Assembly (NCBI GenBank): GCA_016705325.1
Contig: JADIYJ010000006.1
Span: 248,001-312,000, forward strand
DNA length: 64,000 bases
Direction: 5' to 3'
From: Pseudomonadota bacterium
GTDB taxonomy: Bacteria > Pseudomonadota > Gammaproteobacteria > Steroidobacterales > Steroidobacteraceae
Part shown: piece after piece, positions 51,971 to 60,792 of the stretch
Layout of the letters: every line of letters starts with the position of its first letter
Position numbering within the stretch: position 1 is the first letter of the stretch
Notes under the pieces: generated by a model
Database searches by the model: none
Told to the model about the DNA's origin: nothing
The model's input: the letters and a program-made list of their open reading frames with translations, nothing else
Made by a program: the position numbers and the translations under genes

Positions 51971-52530
51971 GTGATCTCGCGCGCGCTCGAGGCGGAGATC
52001 CTGCGGCTCCATCATGCCGAGCACTGGCCCGTGGGCACGCTTGCCCGCCAGCTGCAGGTGCATCACGCCACGGTGCGCCGCGTGCTCGCGCAGGCGGGCG
52101 TGGCGGTGGTAGCGCAGGTCGTGCGTGCCTCGATGGTCGATCCGTACCTGCCGTTCATGCTCGAGATCTTGACGCGCTACCCGACGCTGCGGGCGAGTCG
52201 CCTCTATCGGATGGTGCGCGAGCGCGGCTATGCGGGCGGTCCCGAGCACTTCCGCGCGATCGTTGCGCGCTACCGGCCGCGCCCCGCCGCCGAGGCGTAT
52301 CTGCGTCTGCGCACGCTCCCGGGCGAGCAGGGTCAGGTGGACTGGGCGCACTTCGGGCGGCTGCGGGTAGGACGGGCCGAGCGACCGCTGATGGCGTTCG
52401 TGATGGTGCTCTCCTACTCGCGACACGTGTTCCTGCGCTTCTACCTGAACGCTGCGATGAGTAGCTTCCTCGACGGACACGTGCGGGCGTTCGAGGGCTT
52501 CGCCGGCGTGCCGCGCACGCTGCTCTATGA
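51971..52530 (+). pseudogene. istA: IstA transposase, N-terminal part
   Basis: N-terminal HTH (EILRLHHAEHWPVGTLARQL, HHATVRRVLAQAG) and the start of the DDE/rve core (PGEQGQVDWAHFGRLRVG with the first Asp, MAFVMVLSYSRHVFLRFY). It is interrupted after RTLLYD by the RIT element; the rest resumes at 56027. GTG start. Confidence 0.85.
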
Positions 52531-52555
52531 TTTTGTTCCCGGGAACAAAATCATA
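52526..52555. other. 30-bp perfect palindrome at the left RIT junction
   Basis: TATGATTTTGTTCCC joined to its exact complement GGGAACAAAATCATA. The outer TATGA is istA sequence or target duplication and the inner TCATA begins the RIT inverted repeat. The central 20 bp have no counterpart at the right end. It resembles a tyrosine-recombinase core site with inverted arms. Confidence 0.75.
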
Positions 52556-52642
52556 GTTATGTGCCCACCCCCGTTATGTGGCCAATGAAGAAATCGAACC
52601 GACTTCTCCGGGTGGCGCGCGCGCTGATGGGCACATAACGCG

Positions 52643-53647
52643 CTAAAGCGAGTTGAGCCAAGTGAGCAAGGACTTGTCCTCCTTCCAGACTGCACGAGCG
52701 CGGCCTGCCTCTGAGATGTCGGAACCGAGCTCGCAGTAGCGTAGGGCTTCGGTCTTGGCGCGCAGCATCAGTTCGGCGTACCGGTTGGTGGTATCCAAGC
52801 TGACGTGTCCGAGCCATCCACGGATGACGTTGACCTCGACGCCGGACTCGAGCAAGTGAGTTGCCGCGGTGTGCCGAAACAGATGCGGGCTGACGCGTCT
52901 TGGCTGTGGACCCGGAGTGTCCCAAGCGGCCGCATGTCGTCGGATGATTTTATAGATCCCGAACCGCGTGAGAGGTTGGCCACGGCGTGCACAAAAGACC
53001 GGGCTTGTGGCGGTGGTCCTGCGTTCAGCGAGTAGCTGCTCAAGATGCTTGACCGTCTGGTCCCAGAGAGGACAGAGGCGCCACTTATCCCCCTTGCCGT
53101 GTAGGCGCACCTTACTGGGCGCCTGGAAATCCAGGTGTTCGACTCGCAGATCGACGACCTCCTGAGCGCGAGCCCCGGTGTTGTATAGAAACAGAACGAG
53201 GGTCCGATCACGCAGAGCAAACGGCCCCTGTCGGGGCATGGAGCGCAGCAGCGCGGTCATCTCCTCGCGCTCAAGATAATGGGTATCGGGGAGCGGTGTT
53301 CGTTTTACCGGGATCGAGGCAATCTGCTGGCACACGGCGAGCATCTCCGGCACGCGGACGGCGAGGTAGGAGAAAAAGGTGGTCAATGCGGCGCGTCGTT
53401 GGTTGCGGGTGCGTGGCGAATTACGCCGTTCCTGCTCGAGATGCGCAAGGAAACCCAGCACCGAATCGAGCGTGAGGTCTTCGAGCGCTAGTTTTGCAAC
53501 GGGACGGTGCTTGTGCTTAGCGAGAAAGCGCAACAAGAGGCTCACGGTGTCGCGGTAACTGCGGATCGAACCCAAGCGCAGGCCCTTCTGGACGGGCAAG
53601 TAGTCGTTGAAGAATGACTGCACGAGGTGACCGAGTAGAGGGCTCAT
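52643..53647 (-). CDS. RIT element tyrosine recombinase, third gene
   Basis: 334 residues. N-terminal SAM-like core-binding domain, then the catalytic domain: Arg in LYNTGARAQEVVDLR, HLFRHTAATHLLESG (HxxR), GWLGHVSLDTTNRYAEL (H and nucleophile Tyr). Start overlaps the stop of the second recombinase gene by 4 nt (ATGA). Confidence 0.92.
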   Translation of the reverse strand: MSPLLGHLVQSFFNDYLPVQKGLRLGSIRSYRDTVSLLLRFLAKHKHRPVAKLALEDLTLDSVLGFLAHLEQERRNSPRTRNQRRAALTTFFSYLAVRVPEMLAVCQQIASIPVKRTPLPDTHYLEREEMTALLRSMPRQGPFALRDRTLVLFLYNTGARAQEVVDLRVEHLDFQAPSKVRLHGKGDKWRLCPLWDQTVKHLEQLLAERRTTATSPVFCARRGQPLTRFGIYKIIRRHAAAWDTPGPQPRRVSPHLFRHTAATHLLESGVEVNVIRGWLGHVSLDTTNRYAELMLRAKTEALRYCELGSDISEAGRARAVWKEDKSLLTWLNSL

Positions 53648-54633
53648 GCCAATCCCTCCCTGAGTGTGGCGGCGGCGAAAGCCTCGAAGCGCCGATTTGC
53701 CAAGTCCAACAGCTCCGGTGTCGTCGTCAAGTAGATAGCGGTCGAGTTGATATCGACGTGCCCGAGAAACGTCGAAAGAATGTGCAGACGCGCCTGTGGA
53801 TCGTCGCCATCGCGATACCAGCGGGCGAGCGTTCCCACGGCACAGGAGTGGCGCAGATCGTGCAGGCGTGGGGGAGAGACGCCGGGTGGGATCATAAAAT
53901 GGAGCCGCCGCACGAGCTGCTGAAAAGTGATACTGACGGTGCCAGGACTTACTGCCCGTCCTCCCTTCAATCGAAACAGCGCTGTCTCCGGGTCGGCACT
54001 GCCATAGAGCCCCGTCCTACAACGGACGATCTGTTGACGAAGAAGTGCCTCGAGCTTCGGACCGAAAGGTACCAGTCGGCTCTTGTAGAACTTAGTCTGT
54101 CGGATCACGAGTACGCGGCGATCCAGATCGACGTCCTTCACGCACAATCGACAAGCTTCTCCGACACGCAATCCCAAGCCATAGAGAATGGCAAAGATCA
54201 AGTGATAGGTGCTGCCCCGGTCGAGTGTGCCGCCGCGATCGGCCAGGGCTTGAGCGGTTGCCAGCAGGCGCCGAGCGGCGGCTTGATCGAAGATGAACGG
54301 CGACCGCTGGTATCGGGCGCGACGCGGTGGGGACTGTAGTGGATTACGGGACACCTTGCCGTGTCCGACCAGGTACGCGAACAGCCGGCCGATCGTGCAG
54401 CGCAGGTGGTTATAACTGCGAGGCTTTGATCGCGGCCGGGAGGCCAGAAACTCATCGATCAAAGCCGGTGTCACCGCGTCGAGCACGCACACCCGACGTT
54501 CGAGCAGAAAGTCATCGAGAAGGCGGAGGCTCTTCTCCTCAGTCTCAAAGCGGCGACCGGCAGATCGTTTATGGGCAATGAAGTGCTCGATATCGGGTCC
54601 GAGGAAACTGGCAAAGCCATGGCGTGCTCTCAT
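53644..54633 (-). CDS. RIT element tyrosine recombinase, second gene
   Basis: 329 residues. Catalytic residues visible in LYGLGLRVGEACRLCV (Arg), LHDLRHSCAVGTLARW (HxxR) and FLGHVDINSTAIYLTTT (H, Tyr). N-terminal core-binding part RRFETEEKSLRLLDDFLLER. Overlaps both neighbours by 4 nt, so the three proteins are made stoichiometrically. Confidence 0.92.
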   Translation of the reverse strand: MRARHGFASFLGPDIEHFIAHKRSAGRRFETEEKSLRLLDDFLLERRVCVLDAVTPALIDEFLASRPRSKPRSYNHLRCTIGRLFAYLVGHGKVSRNPLQSPPRRARYQRSPFIFDQAAARRLLATAQALADRGGTLDRGSTYHLIFAILYGLGLRVGEACRLCVKDVDLDRRVLVIRQTKFYKSRLVPFGPKLEALLRQQIVRCRTGLYGSADPETALFRLKGGRAVSPGTVSITFQQLVRRLHFMIPPGVSPPRLHDLRHSCAVGTLARWYRDGDDPQARLHILSTFLGHVDINSTAIYLTTTPELLDLANRRFEAFAAATLREGLA

Positions 54634-55895
54634 AACACGTCCTCCCCGTCCCCGAGGGCCACCGTGCGCAGTCGCTCTACGGCGATCTTGGCGTAGATCT
54701 GGGTGGACGATGCATTACGGTGACCAACATAATCACCGATGTGCTTGAGCGAGAAGTTGGCATCGACGAGTCGCTGCACGCAACTATGTCTGAGCGTGTG
54801 GGATCCAGGACGCGGCACTTGGACACCCGCCTTGCGAATATAGAATGTGGCGCGACAGGTGACGGCGGCTGAGCCGATCGGCTCAAAAGGCGCCAAGGTG
54901 CGGAAGAACACATGCCGGTCAGTTGTTGCTGGTCGCGCGTTCTTGATGTAGTCGATCAGCGCTGCGCCCACAGCGGTGGCGAGCGGGTATGTCGTCGTAT
55001 TGCCCGCCTTGCGCTCACGGATCTTAATGCGGTCATTACGCCAATCGATGTCATCGAGCGTGAGAGAAGCGACTTCGCAGGCGCGCAGTCCATAGGTCGC
55101 GAGCATCCCCAGCATGGCGAAATCCCGCTTGCCGGAGCTCGAGCGTCGATCGATCCCGGCGAGCACGCGCTCGACTTGGTCCCAGCTGATCGATCGTGGA
55201 ATGCCGGAATGTCGGAAGTGCTGGGGGAACTCGACCAGAGGACTCAGGTCTTTGGCCATGATGCCCTCGCGGTGTAGATAGCGCAGAAACACTCGCAAGT
55301 TGCCGCACGCGTTGCGGACTGTGGACCATGCGACGCGAGGCCCATACTGGGCGATGAAGTTGCTCAGCATCAGCGGCGTCACGCGCGCGACATCGCGCAG
55401 GCCGATCCGCTCTATGTAAGCGGCAAACTGTCGCAAGTGGAACTGATACCGACGAATCGAAGCCGGACGCAGCCCCTTCTCGTCCCGGAGGAACTGGAGA
55501 AATCGGGGCGCCTGACGCTCGAATGGGTTCTCAGGAGGGCGTTGACGCCCGCGGCCTATGTAACCTGGGATCGCCTGGCGCAGCATCCCACGAACAATGT
55601 TGCGAGCGAAATAGACGATCTTCGCGCGCGCTGCGGGCTTCCGCCCGCGACCGTGGGTCGCCGCCCACGCTTGCGCGAATGACTCCACGTGGTCCGGCAG
55701 TTGCGGCAGCTCCACCGCGCCGTGGCTCTTGGCGAACTCTCCGAATGCCACCGCGACCGGTATCCGGCGTTTAACTGTGCTCTGCGAATATCTTTGAGCC
55801 GAGAGCCATGTGACGTATCGCTCTACGGAATCGGCGATCCAGCTGCAACGGATGCGATCAGCTGTCTCGGGGCGGACGAAGTACTTCTCGAGCAT
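54630..55895 (-). CDS. RIT element tyrosine recombinase, first gene
   Basis: 421 residues, the longest of the trio, with an extra N-terminal domain (VERYVTWLSAQRYSQSTVKR, GRGRKPAARAKIVYFARN). Catalytic residues in ATYGLRACEVASLTLDD (Arg), HTLRHSCVQRLVDANF (HxxR) and YVGHRNASSTQIYAKIA (H, Tyr). First in the operon; the roughly 105 nt between its start and the right inverted repeat should contain the promoter. Confidence 0.92.
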   Translation of the reverse strand: MLEKYFVRPETADRIRCSWIADSVERYVTWLSAQRYSQSTVKRRIPVAVAFGEFAKSHGAVELPQLPDHVESFAQAWAATHGRGRKPAARAKIVYFARNIVRGMLRQAIPGYIGRGRQRPPENPFERQAPRFLQFLRDEKGLRPASIRRYQFHLRQFAAYIERIGLRDVARVTPLMLSNFIAQYGPRVAWSTVRNACGNLRVFLRYLHREGIMAKDLSPLVEFPQHFRHSGIPRSISWDQVERVLAGIDRRSSSGKRDFAMLGMLATYGLRACEVASLTLDDIDWRNDRIKIRERKAGNTTTYPLATAVGAALIDYIKNARPATTDRHVFFRTLAPFEPIGSAAVTCRATFYIRKAGVQVPRPGSHTLRHSCVQRLVDANFSLKHIGDYVGHRNASSTQIYAKIAVERLRTVALGDGEDVL

Positions 55896-56026
55896 GGATA
55901 ATCTCCACTGTGAAAAGGGGAGATCACCATGCCAGTGCCTTCGGTTATGTGCCCCGGTCGCCGACTTACTCGGTCGAAATCAAGCCCATGGCCGATGCCA
56001 GCCACATAACGGGGTGGGCACATAAC

Positions 56027-56998
56027 TATGACAACCCTGAAGAGCGCCGTGCTCGAGCGCGTCTATCATGCGATCCGCTTCCACCCGACGCTGCTCGAGC
56101 TCGCGGCCCGCTACCGCTTCGCTCCCCGGCCGGTCGCGCTCGCCCGCGGGAACGAGAAGGGCCGGGTCGAGCGCGCGATCCGCTTCGTCCGCGAGCGCTT
56201 CTTCGCCGCCCGGCGCTTCGCGGACCTCGCCGACCTCAACGCCCAGGCGCTCGCCTGGTGCGCGGGGGAAGCGGCCGAGCGGCCGTGCCCCGAGGATCGC
56301 GAGCGCAGTGTGCGCGCCTGCTTCGAGGCCGAACACCCGTGCCTGCTCGCACTCCCGCCCGATCCCTTCCCCTGCGAGGAGCGCGTGTCGGTGCGGGCGC
56401 CGAAGACCCCGTACGTGCGCTTCGATCTGAACGACTACTCGATCCCCCACACCCACGTGCGCCGCACCTCGAGGTCGTGGCCACGCTCGAGAGCGTGCGG
56501 ATCCTCGACGGCGCTGCCGTGCTCGCCGTCCACCGGCGCAGCTTCGATCGCGCCACCCAGATCGAGGATCCGGCACACCTCCAGGCGCTGCTCGATCACA
56601 AGCGCGCCGGGCGCGGCCACCGCGCCATGGACCGCCTGCACCACGCCACCCCGAGCGCCGCGAAGTTCTTCGCCCGTGCTGCCGAGCGCGGCGTGCACCT
56701 CGGCTCCCTCACCCGCGGGTTGATCGATCTGCTGAACACCCATGGGGCCGCGGATCCGAGCGCGCCCTGCTCGCGGCGCTGCGCGAGGACGCCGCGCACC
56801 TCGCGGCCGTCCGGCACTTCATCGACACCGAACTCGCCCGCCGCGGCCATCTGCCGCCCCTGCCCGTGACACTGCCCGACGACCCGCGCGTGCGCGCGCT
56901 CACCGTGCGCCCGCATCGCCTCGCCGACTACGAACCGCGAACCGAGGACCCCGCCGATGAACACCCCGATGATCGCGACGATGACGCTCTCGGCTGAC
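56027..56998 (+). pseudogene. istA: IstA transposase, C-terminal part with frameshifts
   Basis: Continues from 52530: LKSAVLERVYHAIRFHPTLL, FAPRPVALARGNEKGRVERA (catalytic Glu region) and FFAARRFADLADLN in one frame. After HVRRT near 56470 it shifts to EVVATLESVRILDGAAVLAV, and after LLNTHGAA near 56745 it shifts again to ALREDAAHLAAVRHFIDTEL and an acidic tail ending DPADEHPDDRDDDALG. At least two indels, plus a single-base excess at the RIT junction. Overlaps the istB start. Confidence 0.75.
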
Positions 56999-57741
56999 GC
57001 CCTGAAGGGGCGGCTGCGCCGCGTGAACCTCTACGGCCTCGCCGCCCACGTCGAGGACATCCACAACGAGCCCTGGCTCGCCCGCGTGCTCGAGATCGAG
57101 GAGAGCGAACGCCAGTGCCGAAGCTTGAAGCGCCGGCTCGACAACGCGCGCCTCGGCGCCTTCTGCCGCTCGCCGACTTCGACTACGACTGGCCGCAGGA
57201 ACTCGACCGGGCACTCCTCGAGGAGCTGTTCACACTCGCCTTCCTGCAGGGCGCCACGAACCTGATCCTGGTCGGTCCCAACGGCCTCGGCAAGACCATG
57301 CTCGCCAAGAACCTGCTGCACCAGGCGGTGCTGCGCGGTCACACGGCCCGCTTCACGCTCGCCTCCGACATGCTCCACGATCTCGCCGCCCAGGACGGCT
57401 CGACCCAGCTCGCGCGGCGGCTGCGTCGCTACACCGGCCCGCAAGTCCTGTGCATCGATGAGGTCGGCTACCTCTCCTACGACGCCCGCTACGCAGACCT
57501 GCTGTTCGAGGTGATCACCCGCCGCTACCAGCAGCGCGCCACGGTGCTCACCACCAACAAGCCCTTCGGGGAGTGGAACCAGGTGTTCCCGAACGCCGCC
57601 TGCGTCGTCACCCTCGTCGATCGGCTCGTGCACCGCTCCGAGATCCTCTCCCTGGCCGGCGATAGTTACCGCCTGAAGGAGGCGAAGGAGCGCGCCGCAC
57701 GGCGCGCTCCCTCACGCGCCTCGGCCAGGAAAGCACGCTGA
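56957..57741 (+). pseudogene. istB: IstB helper ATPase, single frameshift
   Basis: The N-terminal frame (RRVNLYGLAAHVEDI, SLKRRLDNARLGAF) breaks near 57165-57172. The second frame gives PLADFDYDWPQELDRALLEE, the Walker A VGPNGLGKTMLAKNLLHQAV, Walker B LCIDEVGYLSYD and the sensor VLTTNKPFGEWNQVF. One missing base restores a full IstB. AAA+ ATPase that directs IstA transposition. Confidence 0.85.
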
Positions 57742-57752
57742 GGACCTCCGAC

Positions 57753-57947
57753 ATGGAACCGAACGATCTGCCGATCGTGTGCCTGCCGACCGAACTCTCG
57801 GGCGAGGACGCCGCCCGCCTCATCGAGTTCCTCTACCAGATCGCCGAGGGCCTCGAGCGTCTCTACCTCGGAGAGTTGATGCGCCGCCGGCCGTCCACAG
57901 CTGCGCCCGATCCGGACGACTTCCAGACCACCGACACGCCGTTCTGA
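57753..57947 (+). CDS. small IS21-associated protein of unknown function
   Basis: 64 residues (NDLPIVCLPTELSGEDAARL, IEFLYQIAEGLERLYLGEL), acidic and helical, no known domain. It lies 11 nt after istB inside the element's right inverted repeat, so it is probably an accessory gene of the IS. Confidence 0.5.
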   Translation: MEPNDLPIVCLPTELSGEDAARLIEFLYQIAEGLERLYLGELMRRRPSTAAPDPDDFQTTDTPF

Positions 57948-58045
57948 TCGTCAGCGTCGGCGTTCGCCTCGCTCGCACTCAACATCGCTTCCAACAAAAC
58001 CGCCTCGCACCCTCAGAAAAACGCAGGTCTACACCACCGTCAACA

Positions 58046-58246
58046 GCAGCGGCCCGTGCCGACCTGGACCGCGAGTTTCGGCCAGCTGGCTACAACATCG
58101 GCATCAACGATGGCACCGCCGCCGGCCAGACGGTGCCGCACCTGCACATTCACCTTATCCCGCGATACTCCGGCGACGCTCACGACCCGCGAGGGGGCGT
58201 CCGGTGGGTGCTTCCGGACAAAGCCGCGTACTGGGACAAGAGTTGA
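58046..58246 (+). pseudogene. HIT-domain protein, C-terminal fragment
   Basis: Starts exactly at the right end of the IS21-type element without a start codon: ARADLDREFRPAGYNIGIND then TVPHLHIHLIPRYSGD (the histidine triad HxHxH) and GGVRWVLPDKAAYW. The N-terminal half is absent. HIT proteins are nucleotide hydrolases/transferases. The stop abuts the HNH gene start, so the two were one operon. Confidence 0.85.
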
Positions 58247-58248
58247 GC

Positions 58249-59364
58249 GTGGGCAAGGTCAGCGATTCGGGGACACCACCGCCCTACCTGCCGACCGACA
58301 CCTCACGCCCGTCGCCCGCGGACCAGATCCGATTCATCGCGAACGTCGAGCGCATCCTGGCCGAGGGCTCGTTCGTCGCGACCTACAAATACGCACTACT
58401 GGTCGCGCTCGTGGAGCTAGCCATCGAACGCGGCGACGATTCCAATCGTGAGCTGGTGCTACCGATCCACGACATCGCTGACAAGTTCGCGGAACTGTAC
58501 TGGCGACAGGCAGCACCCTATGAGGCGGATGGCGTTTCGAGCCGCGGGCTCGTTCTGCACCAGAACCAGGGCAGGCAGGCCAGTGCTATTTCGCGGCTGG
58601 TGAAATTGCGGAACGAGATGCAGGGCAGCAGGTCGACGCTGGCGCACGCGCGTCGCAGCGCCGACTGGTCGCCACTGGTCGGGCAGATGCGATCGCTGCT
58701 CAAGAGCATGCCGCTGTGGAGACTGCAGCGAGTCGGCCACGAAGACATCCGTTTCCTTTACGAACCCGGGCCTGGAAGCGACTACATCACCTTGCTGCCC
58801 GGCGTTGCATGCCACCTTCGTGAACGCGCCCCGCTCATTCGTCGCCTGGCCGAAACCGAGTGGCTGCGGTTCGTGCTGTCGCTCAAACAGAACCAGCCGG
58901 TCCTGGGCCGTGCAGTGGGCTTGTCGGAGTTCCTGTTCGGCTCGAGCCGGGCGGCGCTGTCGCTCAAGGTGAGCAAGCCGTTGCGGGAGCTGCAGAGCGG
59001 CCAGTGTTTCTATTGCCAGGGTACTTTGTCGGCAACTGCCGCCGTTGATCATTTCATCCCGTGGTCTCGCTATCCGCGCGACCTCGCACACAATCTCGTC
59101 CTGGCCCATGGCGCCTGCAACTCCCGCAAGAACGACTTGCTGGGCGGCGAGCCCTATCTTGAACGGTGGGTGAAATTCGTATCGGACCATGATTCCGACC
59201 TGCTGCAGCTCGGCACCGAGGCTGGCTTGCTGGTCGATCGTGCGACATCCGTCGCAGTGGCTGAGTGGAGCTATGGGCATGCTGAGCGCGTGCACGCCGA
59301 GGTCTGGCTCGGAGGCAAAGACTACGGCCACCTTTCCAGAAACTGGCGCGAACTGCTTCGATAG
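58249..59364 (+). CDS. HNH endonuclease domain protein
   Basis: About 371 residues. The N-terminal two-thirds is a helical domain (NVERILAEGSFVATYKYALL, LPIHDIADKFAELYWRQAAP, RGLVLHQNQGRQASAISRLV). The C-terminal HNH nuclease has CFYCQGTLSATAAVDHFIPW with zinc-type Cys pair and DH, then LVLAHGACNSRKND. Start is GTG 58249, or TTG 58243, which overlaps the HIT stop. This HIT-HNH pairing is reminiscent of helicase-containing defence loci, but that link is inference; no helicase remains next to it. Ends 1 nt from the convergent gene's stop. Confidence 0.8.
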   Translation: MGKVSDSGTPPPYLPTDTSRPSPADQIRFIANVERILAEGSFVATYKYALLVALVELAIERGDDSNRELVLPIHDIADKFAELYWRQAAPYEADGVSSRGLVLHQNQGRQASAISRLVKLRNEMQGSRSTLAHARRSADWSPLVGQMRSLLKSMPLWRLQRVGHEDIRFLYEPGPGSDYITLLPGVACHLRERAPLIRRLAETEWLRFVLSLKQNQPVLGRAVGLSEFLFGSSRAALSLKVSKPLRELQSGQCFYCQGTLSATAAVDHFIPWSRYPRDLAHNLVLAHGACNSRKNDLLGGEPYLERWVKFVSDHDSDLLQLGTEAGLLVDRATSVAVAEWSYGHAERVHAEVWLGGKDYGHLSRNWRELLR

Positions 59365-60516
59365 TTAATGTCCGTCGACACGCGACCGCTGCTGGTCGTG
59401 GACTGTTCGTTCGAACCGCGCCCGCTGCAGCGCCGATACGTGGACAGCCTGTTCGATCATCGCCCGGGCCTCGTCCTCCGTCTGCGCCGTCGCCTCCATC
59501 ATCCGTTCGACACCACCCTTCGCGAGTTCCTCGTCCGAGTTGAGCAGATAGAACACCCGTCGGGTCGCTTGCGCGTCCATCCACGCGACCGATCGGCCCT
59601 GCAGCTCGATCGCGCACGGGCGGACGAACGCATCGAATTCAATGTCGGACGCGTGATCGGCATTGGGGCCGCCACGTCGGACAAACCCACGCTCCGCCAG
59701 CCGCTCCACGACGAACTCGACGCCCGCGAACGGCCCGCCGATCGTCGCCAGGTACACCCATCGCCGCACGGTCCACGCACTGGATCCGTCCTTGGCGTGC
59801 TCGAGTTGCGGCAGCCCGAGCGGCGGCAGACCGCCCGCCTCCATCGTGGCGGCAAAGAGCCGCGCTGGATCCTGTGTCCACGCTGGGCTCTTTCCCACGA
59901 CGTAGTTGATCGTGCTGAACCTGAGCTCGAGCCGCCCTGACACGGGCGCCTTGAGTCGCGCATCGCGGCTCATGTCCTCGAAGCACTGATAGAGATCGGC
60001 GAGTCGGCTGACCGGCACCGGGACGCAGATCGTCTTGAACCCGCCGTCCGGGATACCGGTGAAACCCACCTGATCCGCCCGGTGCTCGAAGTACTTGAGC
60101 CGGTACGCAGCTTCGAGCCGCTCGGTCATGGCTCGGTCCCAGCGCTCCGGGAACGGCGTGTACAGAAACTGTATCGCGTGCCCGAAGTCGTCGCCAGTCG
60201 TGAAACTCGTGCCACCCTCGATGCCGCGCCACACCTGATGCAACTCCAGGCGTCGCTCGCCTCGATCGAATGTCGCCTCGACATGCGTCTCCGGCACGTC
60301 ACCGGTCCAGCGCGCCGACCAATCCGCGTCCGACGATTGGAACGCGCTCCGATCGAGAGTCCCGAGCAGCAAGTAGGGTGGAAGTTCGTCCGCCACCATG
60401 ACCTGACCGAGCGGCGTCTTCCGGTACGCCGGACGCGCGGGCAGGCACCGCGGCAAACCAATGACGGGCGGCAAACCGCGGGACAAGTCCTCAGGCGAAA
60501 TGGATTGAACGGCCAT
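59365..60516 (-). CDS. unknown protein, 383 residues
   Basis: Soluble, no membrane or signal segments. Stretches such as LPPYLLLGTLDRSAFQSSDA, GFKTICVPVPVSRLADLYQC, RWVYLATIGGPFAGVEFVVE and the charged C-terminal helix EDEARAMIEQAVHVSALQRA show a compact mixed fold, but I recognise no family. A clear ribosome site (GAAGGAG) precedes the ATG. Convergent, end to end, with the HNH gene (no gap). About 275 nt upstream hold no gene. Confidence 0.6.
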   Translation of the reverse strand: MAVQSISPEDLSRGLPPVIGLPRCLPARPAYRKTPLGQVMVADELPPYLLLGTLDRSAFQSSDADWSARWTGDVPETHVEATFDRGERRLELHQVWRGIEGGTSFTTGDDFGHAIQFLYTPFPERWDRAMTERLEAAYRLKYFEHRADQVGFTGIPDGGFKTICVPVPVSRLADLYQCFEDMSRDARLKAPVSGRLELRFSTINYVVGKSPAWTQDPARLFAATMEAGGLPPLGLPQLEHAKDGSSAWTVRRWVYLATIGGPFAGVEFVVERLAERGFVRRGGPNADHASDIEFDAFVRPCAIELQGRSVAWMDAQATRRVFYLLNSDEELAKGGVERMMEATAQTEDEARAMIEQAVHVSALQRARFERTVHDQQRSRVDGH

Positions 60517-60769
60517 GTGATGCTCCTTCGTTGCCCGGGATCGGGCCGCATCCGCCGAAATGGCGATCCACCTTGCCGAGCTGGCAGGTTGGCCGAAGCA
60601 CGTGCTTCGTTCTTGATGCTGTGTGAATTATACGAGGGAGGGAGGCTCAGGAGGTGAGCCAGCGCCATCGCGGCCTTCAGTCACCAGAAATTGCCCGAAT
60701 TCGCAACCAATTCACGGTGCCCAGTAGCTACAGCGCTGCTCGGATGAGCGCCTCAACATTGCCCATTAC

Positions 60770-60785
60770 GTATCCTATGGGATAC
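60770..60785. promoter_or_regulatory. operator-like palindrome upstream of RelE-type toxin gene
   Basis: GTATCC-TATG-GGATAC, 7 nt before the toxin start. The core ATCCTATGGGAT differs by one base from the palindrome core at 38162-38177. Confidence 0.65.
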
Positions 60786-60792
60786 GCTATCC

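Larger units (their letters stand above)
52531..56026. mobile_element. RIT (recombinase-in-trio) element
   Basis: About 3.5 kb with three overlapping tyrosine-recombinase genes in one orientation, the definition of RIT elements. Subterminal inverted repeats: left TCATAGTTATGTGCCCACC (52551 onward, then GTTATGTGGC), right the complement ending at 56031, differing by one C. TATGA occurs at both outer edges (52526-52530; 56027-56031). Host gene istA is split between RTLLYD and LKSAVLERV. All three recombinases are intact, so the element may still be mobile. Confidence 0.92.
51129..58045. mobile_element. IS21-family element, decayed, carrying a RIT element inside istA
   Basis: The ends are imperfect inverted repeats of about 40 bp beginning TGT: left TGTGAACGGTGGT then CCTGCGTCATTCTGAGG; right, read inward, TGTTGACGGTGGT then CCTGCGTTTTTCTGAGG. 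Content: a Cys-rich accessory frame, istA (split by the RIT element and frameshifted), istB (frameshifted) and a small terminal frame. Without the RIT insert it would be about 3.4 kb. Flanks (CCTTT on the left, GCAGC on the right) show no target duplication, so the two sides were probably brought together by deletion or recombination rather than simple insertion. Confidence 0.8.
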
